Assembly: GCF_050410795.1 (NCBI RefSeq)
Contig: NZ_CP191258.1
Location: 3,720,001 to 3,784,000 of the forward strand
Length of the DNA: 64,000 nt
Direction of reading: 5' to 3'
From: Fontivita pretiosa
GTDB lineage: Bacteria > Planctomycetota > Phycisphaerae > Tepidisphaerales > Tepidisphaeraceae
Shown here piece by piece: positions 1 through 10,830 of the stretch; the stretch's first letter is position 1, and each line of letters opens with the position of its first letter. The notes under the pieces are model-generated. The model had not been told where the DNA came from and ran no database searches. It saw nothing but the letters and a program-made list of their open reading frames with translations. The position numbers were made by a program, and so were the translations under genes.

Positions 1-3000
1 CGTGCTTGCCCAAAGCGTCGGCGATCTTGATCAGCCGGTTCAGCGCCAGCGCCTCCTGCATCGGGTTTGGCGACTGCGGGTTGCTGCTGATTCGCCGGGC
101 CAGCAGGCACTGGACTTCGGCCTCCTGGTAACGCTTCTGATCGAGCAGGAATCCGCCGTACGACAGCGCGTAGGATGCGACCAGCGGATGCTCGGCGCCG
201 AACTGCTGAATGGCGGCGTCGAGCGATTCGCGAAACAGCGGCTCAGCCTCCTCGGCCCGACCCAGCCGGCCCAGCACCTTGGCCAGTGACAACTGCGCCA
301 GCAGCCGCTGCGAAACGTCGGCGTTGGGATTGTTCTGCGTCGCCTGGAGCACCTGGCGAAGCACCGGCTCGGCCTCGGCGTAGCGTGTCTCAGTGCTGGC
401 CAGCACGTTACCCAGATGCGTCATTGCCCGCAGCGTGTCGGGATGCTCGATGCCGAGCTTGCGTTTGCGGATCTCGCACACCTCGTTGAGCAGCGCAATC
501 GCTTCGTCGCTGTGGAGCATCATGTGCTTCATCTGGGCGAGATTGACCATCGCATCGAGCGTGCGCGAGTGCTCGGGACCGACGGCACGCTTCTGGCCCT
601 CGACAACCGCCTGCATCAGCTCGGCGCCCTGTTTCACATTGCCGGTGCGGTAGATGAGCGAGGCCAGGTTTTGCCTGGCCACCAGCGTCAGCGCGTGATC
701 CTCGCCGTTGACGCGTGCCCGGGCGTCGGCGACGGCGCGGAACTGTTCCAGCGCCTGGGCGTACTGGCCGCGCTCGAACAGCAGCCCGCCGTAGGTGTTC
801 ATCACCCCCAGCGTCTGCTCGTGATCCGGACCGTGCAGCCGTCGCCGCGCATCCACCAGTCGCTTCACGATCGGCTCGGCCTCGTCGAGCCTGTTCATGA
901 TGAGCAGATTCTGTGCCCAGTCGTCCATGTACCCCAGGGTGCTGTCATCGTCGGGTCCGTTGATCTGTTCCAGGGCGCGGACGGCGTTCTCCAGGACCTG
1001 CACCGCGCGCTCATGCTCGCCCAAGTCCGCCAGCGACTTGGCCCATTCGCCGCGGAACTGGTGCGTTTCGACGCTATCCTCGCCCCGAATCGTTACCAGC
1101 ATTTCCGCGGCCTTGCGGAGGTTCGGCTCGGCCAGCTTCGGCTCTCCGAGCACGCGGTAGGCGTTGCCGACGGTGTGCCGCAGGTAGGCTTCCACTTCGG
1201 GATGCCATTTTTTGTCCGGATCATCAAGCTGCTTGGCGGCGATATCCAGCGCCTGCATGACGGTCACGTCGCGTCCCTGCTGAGTGTCGGGCGAGACGCG
1301 CATGAGCATGCTCATAAGGAACTGCCCGACGGCGTCGGCGATGGCACGCTGGTCGGCCTCGCGGGCATGGGCGGCGCGGGCCTGGTTGCGTTGCCGCTCG
1401 GCCTCCTGCTGGGCGGCCTGGGCCAGTTGCCGCAGCGATCGCTCGTGATAGAAGCTGACCAGCAGAAAGACCACGACCAGCAGCATTCCGCCCGCCGCCG
1501 CGAATGCCGCCCGGGCAAGCTTTCGGCGGCGCTGGATGGATCGCTGCTCGTCGGCCTGACGCTGGATCTGCTCGCGGCGTTGCGGCAGCGCCCGCAGTCG
1601 CGCCGCCAGGGTCGCGGCGCTGTCCAGGCGGCGATCCGGGTCGCCCTGCACGCAGGAGGCGATGTCCTCCTGAAGCAGGGGGTCATGCACATCGCGTTGC
1701 CAGCCTTCGGCCAGCGGTCGCGTCAGATCGCCGACCACCACCTGATACAGCAGCACGCCCAGGGCATAGATGTCTCCCTTGACAGTGAAGGGCTGGTTGC
1801 GCAGCAGCTCCGGTGGCATGTAGAGCTGGGTTCCGCTGCGGCTGGAGGCATCGTGCAGGGTGGTCTGCGTGAAGCCGGTCATTGTGATATCGCGCTGCCC
1901 CAGTCGCGATTTGTCGGTCAGCATCCCGATGCCGAAATCCGCCAGTTGCGGGCGCGGCTGCTGTTCGGCGGTGCTGATGAGGATGTTTCCCGGCTTGATG
2001 TCCTTGTGCAGCACGCCCACCGAGTGTGCCGCCGACACCGCCTCGGCCACGCGCGCGATCAGCTCGATGCGCGTCTCCAGCGGGATCTTCGCGATGCCGC
2101 CGGCCGCCTGCGCCCAGTCCGAAAGGTTTCCGCCTTCGGTGTACTCGCTTTCCAGGTAGTAGGGCGGCTCATCGAGCTTGACCTCGTGAATGCGCGCGAT
2201 GTCGCGCCGCTCGCCCAGGGTCTCCCGCAGCAGGCGAAACAGCGTCATCTCCCGCTTGAGGTTGCGAAGGCGATCGGCATCGAAGCAGAACTTGAACACG
2301 CGGCGCATGCCCAGCTTCGTGTGCCGCGCCAGCCACACTTCGCCAAACGCCCCTTCGCCCAGCCTTCGCTGAAGCGCCCAGTGCTCGGCCCGCCCGGGGA
2401 TCGCAAGCCCCACCGCCGGTCGCCAGCCCAGCGTTGATTCATCGTCGGCGGCCACGGCTCTGCGGGCGTCGTCGTTTCCCGGCGGAGCCACCAGCGGCGC
2501 GATTCCCGGCAAACCCACTTCGAACACATCGACAACCTCGTCGATTCCGCGAAAGCGGTACGGGCCGTGAGCCACCCACTTCAAGGTTGCCTCGCCGTTG
2601 TGCTTCACGGGCGAGGCCGAGATGAACTGTCGGGCTTCGTTGAAGGCAAATCGGGTCAGCAGGATCTGCCCGCCACTCGCAAGGTGCGCGATCCGCGCCA
2701 CCAGATCGGCGGCCAGACCCACCAGTTTCGGCTTGCCCGTCGTTTCCTTTTCAAGCTGTGCGACCTCGCCGACGTGGATGCCCACCCGCACGCGCAGCGG
2801 CTGAGGGTTCCACTCGGCCTGATGCAGCGCGTGCTGGAACTGGATGGCCAGCCGCACTGCGTCGCTGGTGGTGGCGAAACTGGCGAAGTACCCGTCGCCG
2901 GTGTCCTTGAGGATCTCAGCCCCGGGAATCTGCCCGATCAAACGACGGAAGATCGCATCGTGCAGGGCCAGCAGCCGCGCGTAGACCTCCAGGCCGATCC

Positions 3001-3076
3001 GTCCCTTCAGATCCGTCGATCCGACGATGTCGGTCACGAGCAGGACGGAGAGCCTGGAGACGGTGGCGGTGTGCAT
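1..3076 (-). CDS. Class III nucleotide cyclase domain - Ser/Thr kinase - TPR signalling protein (partial, 3' end beyond the window)
   Basis: The reading frame is open from an ATG at 3076 to the left edge, about 1025 residues without a stop. Residues 1-180 look like a class III adenylate/guanylate cyclase: TDIVGST carries the first metal Asp (D16), DTGDGYF the second (D61), and R128 sits in the usual ARI position, although the conserved Asn is Asp (D124) here. Residues 232-500 are a Hanks-type kinase with glycine loop GEGAFGEV, lysine K262, catalytic HKDIKPGN (357-364), DFG (380-382) and MPPE. A hydrophobic segment at about 525-541 follows. The rest is tandem TPR of the kinesin-light-chain type, for example RYQEAEVQCLLARR. 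The kinase probably faces the cytoplasm and the TPRs the other side, as in PknB-like planctomycete kinases; this topology is inferred. No clear Shine-Dalgarno precedes the chosen ATG. The cyclase product (cAMP or cGMP) cannot be told from the residues. Confidence 0.88.
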   Translation of the reverse strand, partial: MHTATVSRLSVLLVTDIVGSTDLKGRIGLEVYARLLALHDAIFRRLIGQIPGAEILKDTGDGYFASFATTSDAVRLAIQFQHALHQAEWNPQPLRVRVGIHVGEVAQLEKETTGKPKLVGLAADLVARIAHLASGGQILLTRFAFNEARQFISASPVKHNGEATLKWVAHGPYRFRGIDEVVDVFEVGLPGIAPLVAPPGNDDARRAVAADDESTLGWRPAVGLAIPGRAEHWALQRRLGEGAFGEVWLARHTKLGMRRVFKFCFDADRLRNLKREMTLFRLLRETLGERRDIARIHEVKLDEPPYYLESEYTEGGNLSDWAQAAGGIAKIPLETRIELIARVAEAVSAAHSVGVLHKDIKPGNILISTAEQQPRPQLADFGIGMLTDKSRLGQRDITMTGFTQTTLHDASSRSGTQLYMPPELLRNQPFTVKGDIYALGVLLYQVVVGDLTRPLAEGWQRDVHDPLLQEDIASCVQGDPDRRLDSAATLAARLRALPQRREQIQRQADEQRSIQRRRKLARAAFAAAGGMLLVVVFLLVSFYHERSLRQLAQAAQQEAERQRNQARAAHAREADQRAIADAVGQFLMSMLMRVSPDTQQGRDVTVMQALDIAAKQLDDPDKKWHPEVEAYLRHTVGNAYRVLGEPKLAEPNLRKAAEMLVTIRGEDSVETHQFRGEWAKSLADLGEHERAVQVLENAVRALEQINGPDDDSTLGYMDDWAQNLLIMNRLDEAEPIVKRLVDARRRLHGPDHEQTLGVMNTYGGLLFERGQYAQALEQFRAVADARARVNGEDHALTLVARQNLASLIYRTGNVKQGAELMQAVVEGQKRAVGPEHSRTLDAMVNLAQMKHMMLHSDEAIALLNEVCEIRKRKLGIEHPDTLRAMTHLGNVLASTETRYAEAEPVLRQVLQATQNNPNADVSQRLLAQLSLAKVLGRLGRAEEAEPLFRESLDAAIQQFGAEHPLVASYALSYGGFLLDQKRYQEAEVQCLLARRISSNPQSPNPMQEALALNRLIKIADALGKH

Positions 3077-3169
3077 CGAAACCCAAGGATGAGGTCAAAA
3101 GGCTGACGGATGAAGAACAAAACCAGGGTTGTGTCTTCGTCTGTCCGCCCGGGTTGTTCATCCTTTCCG

Positions 3170-4267
3170 CTAAATGCCATTCAGGTAGTCGATCAACTGC
3201 CTGAGCCTGCCGTGGTCGCGACGGTTGAATGCGAAGACCAGCCGGGGCAGATCCATCAGGGCCGGCTCGTCCTTTTCCACCGGCAGGGCGCTGCTGACAC
3301 GGAACTCGCCGTGGGTGTTGATGTCGGCGAATTCGCTGCTGATCTGTTCGAGCTGTCGCTCGCTGGGCGCGCGGCGCAGGCGGATGATCAGCAGGTCCCG
3401 CGTGTAACGCAGCGAATGATAGTTGTTATAGAAACGGACGCACTCGTTGACCGCTTCTTCCACGCTGTCGGTGATCTTGTACAGATGCAGATCCTGCGGA
3501 CTGATGAATCCCTGTTTCAGCAGGTGGTTCTTCACGTAATGCTGCCAGGCGGCCCAGAAATTGCCTCCGGGAGAATCAATCAGCACGATCGGTGTGGGCA
3601 CGCTCTTGCCCGTCTGCACGAGCGTGAGCACCTCGAAGCCTTCGTCCAGCGTGCCGAACCCGCCGGGGAAAATCGCCACCGCGTGGCTGGAACGCACGAA
3701 CATCAGCTTGCGGGTAAAAAAGTACTTGAAGTTGATCAGCTTCGGATCATTGGCAATGTGGATGTTGGTCTTCTGCTCGAAGGGCAGGCGAATGGCCAAC
3801 CCGAAGGAAGGCTCGGCGCCTGCCCCGCCGTGCCCCGCTGCCATGATCCCGCCTCCGGCACCGGTGATGACCATCCAGCCTCTGGCGGCCATCGCCCGGG
3901 CGAAGGCGCTGGCCTGTTTGTAGTCGCTGTGATGCTCCGGCGTGCGGGCGCTGCCGAAAATGCTGACCTTATGAACGTTGTGATAGGGCGCGAAGACCTT
4001 CAGCGCGTAGCGCAGCTCCTTGAACGACTTGTTGATCAGCTTCAGATCCCCGCGGTTGGTCCGATCGCGCAGCAGCTTCAGCGCGTTGGCGATCATCTCC
4101 GCTACCATGTCCCCGTCGGGAACCTGTTCCAGTGCGGCGATCAGCTCGTCGGCGAGCCGCTGGACCTGAGTCAGATCGGCGCGGCTCACGACGATCCGTG
4201 GCTCGGATGACTCCTGCGACTGCTCAATGTTACTTTCGGGCGTGTCGGTCTGTTTCGTAAGATTCAT
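3170..4267 (-). CDS. LOG-family (TIGR00730) Rossmann-fold protein
   Basis: The product is 365 residues with a GSART motif (105-109), a glycine-rich TGAGGGIM (135-142) and the family signature PGGFGTLDE (201-209). These mark the LOG/lysine-decarboxylase-like fold that binds nucleoside monophosphates. Characterised relatives are cytokinin riboside 5'-monophosphate phosphoribohydrolases or nucleotide 5'-monophosphate nucleosidases. The protein is longer than the roughly 190-residue LOG enzymes, with about 95 extra N-terminal residues and a long C-terminal part, so the substrate is uncertain. I chose the ATG at 4267 because AGGTG lies 6 nt upstream; an in-frame start at 4342 would add 25 unconvincing residues. 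It is transcribed divergently from the prepilin-like gene that follows. Confidence 0.85.
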   Translation of the reverse strand: MNLTKQTDTPESNIEQSQESSEPRIVVSRADLTQVQRLADELIAALEQVPDGDMVAEMIANALKLLRDRTNRGDLKLINKSFKELRYALKVFAPYHNVHKVSIFGSARTPEHHSDYKQASAFARAMAARGWMVITGAGGGIMAAGHGGAGAEPSFGLAIRLPFEQKTNIHIANDPKLINFKYFFTRKLMFVRSSHAVAIFPGGFGTLDEGFEVLTLVQTGKSVPTPIVLIDSPGGNFWAAWQHYVKNHLLKQGFISPQDLHLYKITDSVEEAVNECVRFYNNYHSLRYTRDLLIIRLRRAPSERQLEQISSEFADINTHGEFRVSSALPVEKDEPALMDLPRLVFAFNRRDHGRLRQLIDYLNGI

Positions 4268-4577
4268 AAGCGGCACCTGCACTGTATCCCTGCCGCTAAA
4301 GACGATCAAACGATCCGCAGGCGACCGCCGGGACACGGACATGGCGACCAGTCAAGCGGCCAATCAGACATCCTGCGCGCCGACCCGCCCGGGCGGTGCG
4401 GCCGCGGGGCGATCCCCGGAGATTTTGTTTGTCTGCTGCCCGCCGAAGCGTTAGTTTGTTGGGATTCTGTGGTTGCATTTGCGGTTTTCGCCTGCGCACA
4501 ATGGCAGGCGTGGTCCCACGCTGCCCTCAGGCGCATCGCAGACGCCAGGCAGTACGCCACGTTCGGAGTCATCGTCC
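4268..4577. other. Divergent intergenic region
   Basis: About 310 bases lie between the LOG-family gene (minus) and the prepilin-like gene (plus). No RNA gene, strong hairpin or consensus promoter could be recognised. Both promoters must lie here or just inside the annotated starts. Open frames crossing it show no protein-like composition. Confidence 0.5.
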
Positions 4578-5591
4578 ATGCGCCCAGGCACGATGCGCCC
4601 GGAAAACGGATTGCGCAACAGCGGCAGGGGCCGCAGTCTCCCCGGCGCATGTGCCGGTTTTACGCTGGTGGAGCTGCTGGTGGTCATCGGGATCATCGGC
4701 GTGCTGGTGGCGGTGCTGCTGCCTGCGTTGTCGGCGGCGCGGCGGCAGGCGGCAATGGTGGTCTGCGCCTCCAACCTGCGCCAGCTTACCGCCGCCGCCC
4801 TCATGCATGCCCAGGAGCATCGCGGCTACATGCAGGTGGCAGGCGAGCTGCAGGGCCGCCGCAGAACCCAGTACGGTTACAACTCCTACGCCGCCGCGCT
4901 GGGCGATCCGTATCGCCAGCGGTACAGCTACGCAGGCAATCCGGCACGCTCGGGGCATTACGTGGCCGTTCCGCTTCCCGGTGCCCTGGCCCCCTACATG
5001 GGTTACAAGGACCCGCCCACTCAGGACTGGTACAAATACGATCAGTGGCTGAACGACAAAGGTTTCTGGCGACGGTTCATGTGCCCGGGCACCGACTCGT
5101 TCGACAAGGCCAAGCGCAACCCCGCAAGCCCCTACGACTCAACCTGGGTCGGCCAGGGACTGATGATCGTGTTTCTGGATGAAGCCGGCAATGCCGACGG
5201 CGCCTGGTCGACCAATTCCGATTACGCGTTCAACGAAGGTCTGCTGGGCTTTCACGAGGATCCGAAATACGCCACACGTCGCCTGCGCGGGAATCTGGCC
5301 AAGATTCATCATGCCGAGCAGCTTGTGTTGCTCACCGACGGCGTGCCGAGGAAGGAGCGCGCTCTGGCCTGGTTTCCCGACCCGTGGATCTGCTGGACTC
5401 CGGCGCTGGACTCCAGCGGCCCGGTTTCGCTCGGCGACGTACTGGCCCGCAACGGCAGGGCCGTCGATGCCACTTCTTTCGACTTCCGGCGGCACCGCGG
5501 GCGGATCAACGTGTCCTTCGCCGATGGACACGTCGCTGCGCTCAACCTCACAGAGGCTGATTTGAGCAAGGCGATGCTGCTGACCCGCTAA
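4578..5591 (+). CDS. Prepilin-type N-terminal cleavage/methylation domain protein (pseudopilin-like)
   Basis: The protein has a basic leader followed by GFTLVELLVVIGIIGVL, the type IV prepilin cleavage and helix motif; cleavage by a PilD-type peptidase would occur after the Gly. The globular part contains WICWTPALDS and ends with INVSFADGHVAAL, the ADGH-type C-terminal motif of the large planctomycete pseudopilin family (DUF1559/PulG-like). The start is placed at the ATG at 4578, 30-odd residues before the pilin helix; another ATG at 4593 is possible. The helix would anchor the protein in the inner membrane or in a pseudopilus. No pilus assembly genes adjoin it, but an MshEN-domain protein lies just downstream on the other strand. 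Confidence 0.85.
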   Translation: MRPGTMRPENGLRNSGRGRSLPGACAGFTLVELLVVIGIIGVLVAVLLPALSAARRQAAMVVCASNLRQLTAAALMHAQEHRGYMQVAGELQGRRRTQYGYNSYAAALGDPYRQRYSYAGNPARSGHYVAVPLPGALAPYMGYKDPPTQDWYKYDQWLNDKGFWRRFMCPGTDSFDKAKRNPASPYDSTWVGQGLMIVFLDEAGNADGAWSTNSDYAFNEGLLGFHEDPKYATRRLRGNLAKIHHAEQLVLLTDGVPRKERALAWFPDPWICWTPALDSSGPVSLGDVLARNGRAVDATSFDFRRHRGRINVSFADGHVAALNLTEADLSKAMLLTR

Positions 5592-5622
5592 GACCTGCCT
5601 GCCCCCGGCGCTTCAAGGGTTG

Positions 5623-6096
5623 CTACAGCGTTTCGGCAAACTGGGCCAGAAACTGCGGCACGGGGTAATGCTTCATCAGAAACTCGCGGAGCTGCGCCCG
5701 CTCGGCGAGCATGAAGTAGACCGGCTCGTCGAACGTGCGCGTCGCGAAATTGACCGAACGCACCAGCCGCTGCGGTGTGGTGGCGACGTTCAGCTCGCCT
5801 CCGTCACGGTTGGCCGGCAGAAGCTGAAACTGCCACGCCTGCCGGCGATTCAGCAGTCGCAGGCACTCGGTTTCGATGCGAATCTGGTTCAGATCCACCA
5901 GCCCCACCGTCCGCACATACTGCTCCACCCACGCATCCTCCACCGCGCGCGGATCGATGCCATACAACCGCTCGGCCAGATCCCCGAACGGCCGGCCCGT
6001 CTGCTTCTGCACCTTCAGGATGTTTTCCACCTGAACGTCGCTGAGTACGCCCTGTTCAACCAGAAGCTGGCCGATTCGGATTCCCTGCACGCGCAT
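5623..6096 (-). CDS. Stand-alone MshEN/T2SSE N-terminal domain protein
   Basis: About 157 residues beginning with IRIGQLLVEQGVLSDVQVENIL, which is the repeat found at the N terminus of GspE/PilB/MshE ATPases, where it contacts the inner-membrane platform or binds cyclic-di-GMP. No Walker A or B motif follows, so this is the isolated domain rather than an ATPase. Hydrophobic and basic positions such as QTGRPFGDLAERL fit the second half of the same domain. The start is ATG at 6096, with a GTG one codon upstream; AGGAG overlaps them. It converges on the prepilin-like gene. A role in regulating secretion or pilus ATPases is an inference. Confidence 0.65.
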   Translation of the reverse strand: MRVQGIRIGQLLVEQGVLSDVQVENILKVQKQTGRPFGDLAERLYGIDPRAVEDAWVEQYVRTVGLVDLNQIRIETECLRLLNRRQAWQFQLLPANRDGGELNVATTPQRLVRSVNFATRTFDEPVYFMLAERAQLREFLMKHYPVPQFLAQFAETL

Positions 6097-6225
6097 CACT
6101 CCTGCCGGGTCTGCTCAAGGACCCTGACACTGAGTGTATCGGCGGGAAATCCGCGCGACTTAGGCGCCGTGGCGGATGATTATGAGACACCTTCGCAGGC
6201 GAAGGCGCCTTCAGCATTGCTCGGG

Positions 6226-6651
6226 CTAGACGAGCCTGGCTTCCAGCTCGATCGGCACCGCTGACAGAGCGCCGGAAACCGGGCAGCCGGTCTTGGTGGC
6301 GTTGGCGATCTCCTGGAACTTTTTGGGATCGGCGCCGGGGACGCTGGCTTCGCAGCTCAGCTTGATTTTGGTGATCTTGAAGCCCTCACCAACCTTGTCG
6401 ATCGTCACCGCTGCCGTGGTGGTGACCCGCTGCGGGTTCATTCCGTTCTTGCCCAGCCCAGCCGCCAGCGCCATCGAATAGCAGGCGGCGTGAGCGGCGC
6501 CGATGAGCTCTTCAGGGTTGGTGCCCGGAGCGTTCTCGAATCGCGTGCCGAACGAGTATGTGCCCTGGAGCGCTCCGGAGCTTCCCTTGAAGGTTCCGTT
6601 GCCATCCTTCAGACTCCCGTTCCATGTGGCCGATGCGGTGCGCGTTGGCAT
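6226..6651 (-). CDS. osmC: OsmC-family peroxiredoxin
   Basis: The protein has 141 residues with the two conserved cysteines of the Ohr/OsmC family, C57 in HAACYSMAL and C123 in TGCPVSGAL, plus the early TRFENAPGTNPEELIGAAH segment typical of the OsmC branch. These enzymes reduce organic hydroperoxides in the cytoplasm through a Cys-Cys pair. The length matches the family. The ATG at 6651 is chosen because GGAG lies about 10 nt upstream and the family begins there; the frame extends upstream without similarity. The gene is between the MshEN protein and an FkbM methyltransferase on the same strand, with no functional link evident. Confidence 0.92.
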   Translation of the reverse strand: MPTRTASATWNGSLKDGNGTFKGSSGALQGTYSFGTRFENAPGTNPEELIGAAHAACYSMALAAGLGKNGMNPQRVTTTAAVTIDKVGEGFKITKIKLSCEASVPGADPKKFQEIANATKTGCPVSGALSAVPIELEARLV

Positions 6652-6762
6652 GTTGGTCGTCTCCTTCCGTTTGCAAGCGGTTCTTCGGCGTGTGATGGAC
6701 CGATCACACCACCCGAAGGTTACCCGCAGTGCCCCGGTTTGGACAACTGGTTTGGTAAACAC

Positions 6763-7578
6763 TTACGCCGCGGCGGCAGGGCGGGAAAGAACGATGATGT
6801 CGCGGTCGCGGGTCAGCTCGGCGCCGAACCACTCGCCAGCAAGGCGGCGGCGTGGCGGCACGGGCATGACCAGCATCGTCGTGTCCGTGGCGTACACCAG
6901 CAGCGGCAGCCGGCGCATCGCCCGGCTTAGCCGGCGCTGTGCCAGCCGACGCCGCAGCACCCCGCGCATTCGACCCAGACGCGACTCGGAGTCGATGGAC
7001 TGCTCGATCAGGTGTGGATGCGTGGAAAGATGCATCACGAACTGCCGCCCACGAAGCCATCGAAACAGCCGGGGGATCAGTTCGTACTCGAATCCCTCAA
7101 CGTCGATCTTGAGGAAAAGCGGATCGTCAACGTTCTGCTCGGCGCAGAAGGTTTCCAGCCGCCGGCAGGCGACCGTCCAGCCCTCGCCGCCGCCGCACAG
7201 CAGGCTGCTGGTCGAGTCGCCCGGCCTGATGCGCACGCCCAGTCGTGCCTGACCGTCATGCAGACCGATGGCACACGGATAGATGTGCAGGTTGTGAAGC
7301 TGCGGGTTGAGGGCCAGATTCTGCGACAAAGCGGCGAACGCCACTGGATCCGGCTCAAAGGCGTAGACCCTCCTGGCCTTGTGGGCCGCATACAGCGCGA
7401 TCGGCCCGACCCAGGCGCCGATGTCCAGAAACGTAGTGTCGGGCGTGACGAAGCGATCGATCACCGCATAAGTCTGCGGCTGCCACTTTCCCTGGGCCGC
7501 CTGATTCCAGACCCATGAGCCCGTGGCGGCGGCGACTTGGAATGCGACATCACGAATCTGAATCCGTCTTGGACCCAT
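6763..7578 (-). CDS. FkbM-family SAM-dependent methyltransferase
   Basis: The 271-residue product carries the SAM-binding motif FLDIGAWVGPIALYAA, the acidic strand VYAFEPDPVAF, and the FkbM hallmark LFLKIDVEGFEYELI. FkbM proteins O-methylate sugars or secondary metabolites. The C-terminal third is very Arg-rich and appears lineage-specific. AGGAGG lies about 12 nt before the ATG at 7578, a slightly long spacing. The gene is a single unit in sequence terms; no glycan cluster adjoins it, so the substrate cannot be proposed. Confidence 0.85.
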   Translation of the reverse strand: MGPRRIQIRDVAFQVAAATGSWVWNQAAQGKWQPQTYAVIDRFVTPDTTFLDIGAWVGPIALYAAHKARRVYAFEPDPVAFAALSQNLALNPQLHNLHIYPCAIGLHDGQARLGVRIRPGDSTSSLLCGGGEGWTVACRRLETFCAEQNVDDPLFLKIDVEGFEYELIPRLFRWLRGRQFVMHLSTHPHLIEQSIDSESRLGRMRGVLRRRLAQRRLSRAMRRLPLLVYATDTTMLVMPVPPRRRLAGEWFGAELTRDRDIIVLSRPAAAA

Positions 7579-7716
7579 TACGCGTGGCCAACCTCCTGCG
7601 GCGGCGACAGGATCTGCCGACTGCCGTGTTATCGGCCTCTGGACTGTCGCATCTGTACTATTTGGACTCGCGCGGGTGATGTGTCCTCGGTACTGGCGGC
7701 AGATGTGCTGCTGTGG

Positions 7717-9504
<1,788 letters not shown>

Positions 9505-9516
9505 TTGGATCGCGTG

Positions 9517-9522
9517 ATTCTA
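9517..9522 (-). promoter_or_regulatory. Candidate -10 element of lepA
   Basis: On the minus strand the hexamer TAGAAT lies 12 nt before the lepA ATG. A start point 7 nt after the hexamer would leave a leader of about 6 nt, in keeping with the missing Shine-Dalgarno. One of several such cases in this window. Confidence 0.4.
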
Positions 9523-9725
9523 TGGCGGCGGCGAGGATTTCCAACAGGCGCCGCCGCGCGCGATGGAGGTGCCCGGATTTGCGGAACGCGCCGGGGCGCC
9601 AAGCTGTGTCACGGGCGGGGCTCGCCGCAGGTGGAGGCGGCCACCATCGGGGCTGGATGCCCTGTGCGATTCGCGATCGCTGCGGCTTGCCGGGCGCGTC
9701 GTTTGGCGCTACCTTGAGCGGTCCA

Positions 9726-10823
9726 ATGCTGCTGCGCGCGCTGGGGACTTTGCGGCCAACGGCTCCGCCGTGGCTTTGGCGCTACGGTCTGGCCGTCGCT
9801 GCCGTCGCGGCGGCGCTGTTGCTGCGGCTGGCGCTGGGCCGGCTGCTTGGTGAGGAGACGCCGTTCCTGCTCCAGTTTGCCGCGGTGCTGGTGGCGGCCG
9901 GTTTCGGCGGGCTGGGGCCGGGCATCCTGGCCACACTCCTGGGAGCACTGGCCAGCAGCCTGCTGTTTCTGTCGGCGCGGTTTCAGTTCTCCTTCACTGA
10001 TGCCCCCGATACGCTTCGCCTGCTGCTGTTCCTGGGCGAAGGCCTGTTCATCAGCGTCCTGGGGGCCAGGCTCCAGATCGCCCGACAACGGGCTGAGCAG
10101 TCCGAAGCCCAGACCCGGCAATTGGAACAGAGAATCCTGGATATTTCCGAGGAAGAACGCCGCCGAATCGGACAGGATCTGCACGATGGCCTGGGCCAGC
10201 AGCTTACCGGCGTGGCGTTCTTGACCAAAGCGCTTCAGCAGCGGCTTGCCGCCAGGGAGCTGCCCGAGGCCGCCGACGCCACCAGCATCGCCCAGCTCGT
10301 CAGCGAGTCGATCGGGCAGACCCGCGCCCTGGCTCGAGGGTTGACTCCCGTCGGGCTGGAACATGGCGACCTTGCCGCTGCTTTGACGCAGCTTGCCAGT
10401 GCAACTTCTTCGGTCTTCGGGGTTGACTGTGACTGTCGGTGCGACGAGCAGGTACAGCTCAGCAATCTGGCCGTCGCCACGCACCTGTATCGCATCGCCC
10501 AGGAGGCCGTGAACAACGCGATTCGTCACGGCAAGGCGGGGCGGATCGTGATCGGCCTGGAGGTTGCATCCTCAGCCGGTCCGCACGGGCGGCTGCGGCT
10601 GTGGATCGAGGACGACGGAATCGGGATTGATTCGCCGCCGGGACAGTTGCGCCGCACCGACGACGCCCGCGACGGATTGGGTCTGCAAATCATGAGCTTT
10701 CGCGCCAAAATGATCGGTGCCGAACTTGAGATTCGACGTCGGGCCGGCGGGGGTACTATCGTGACCTGCTCGGCGCCGTATCCACCGGCAACCCCAGCCG
10801 GGCAGTCTTGCCAATCAGAGTAG
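9726..10823 (+). CDS. NarL/UhpB-type sensor histidine kinase with DUF4118-like membrane domain
   Basis: With the start at ATG 9726 the protein has 365 residues. The N-terminal 120 residues contain about four short membrane segments resembling the DUF4118/KdpD-type anchor. A coiled linker leads to the HisKA_3 box EERRRIGQDLHDGLGQQL with phospho-acceptor His153, then the ATPase N box RIAQEAVNNAIRHGKA, G1 IEDDGIGID and G2 GLGLQIM. The upstream frame to 9522 is Arg-rich noise, so the later ATG is preferred. It ends 7 nt before the response-regulator start, so the two form an operon and almost certainly a cognate pair. There is no periplasmic sensing domain; the signal is unknown. Confidence 0.92.
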   Translation: MLLRALGTLRPTAPPWLWRYGLAVAAVAAALLLRLALGRLLGEETPFLLQFAAVLVAAGFGGLGPGILATLLGALASSLLFLSARFQFSFTDAPDTLRLLLFLGEGLFISVLGARLQIARQRAEQSEAQTRQLEQRILDISEEERRRIGQDLHDGLGQQLTGVAFLTKALQQRLAARELPEAADATSIAQLVSESIGQTRALARGLTPVGLEHGDLAAALTQLASATSSVFGVDCDCRCDEQVQLSNLAVATHLYRIAQEAVNNAIRHGKAGRIVIGLEVASSAGPHGRLRLWIEDDGIGIDSPPGQLRRTDDARDGLGLQIMSFRAKMIGAELEIRRRAGGGTIVTCSAPYPPATPAGQSCQSE

Positions 10824-10830
10824 AACCATC

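Noticed and set aside
416..2437. A 673-codon plus-strand open frame
   Set aside because: It is codon-for-codon antisense to the kinase/TPR gene, whose minus-strand translation shows clear domains. High GC removes stops from the opposite strand.
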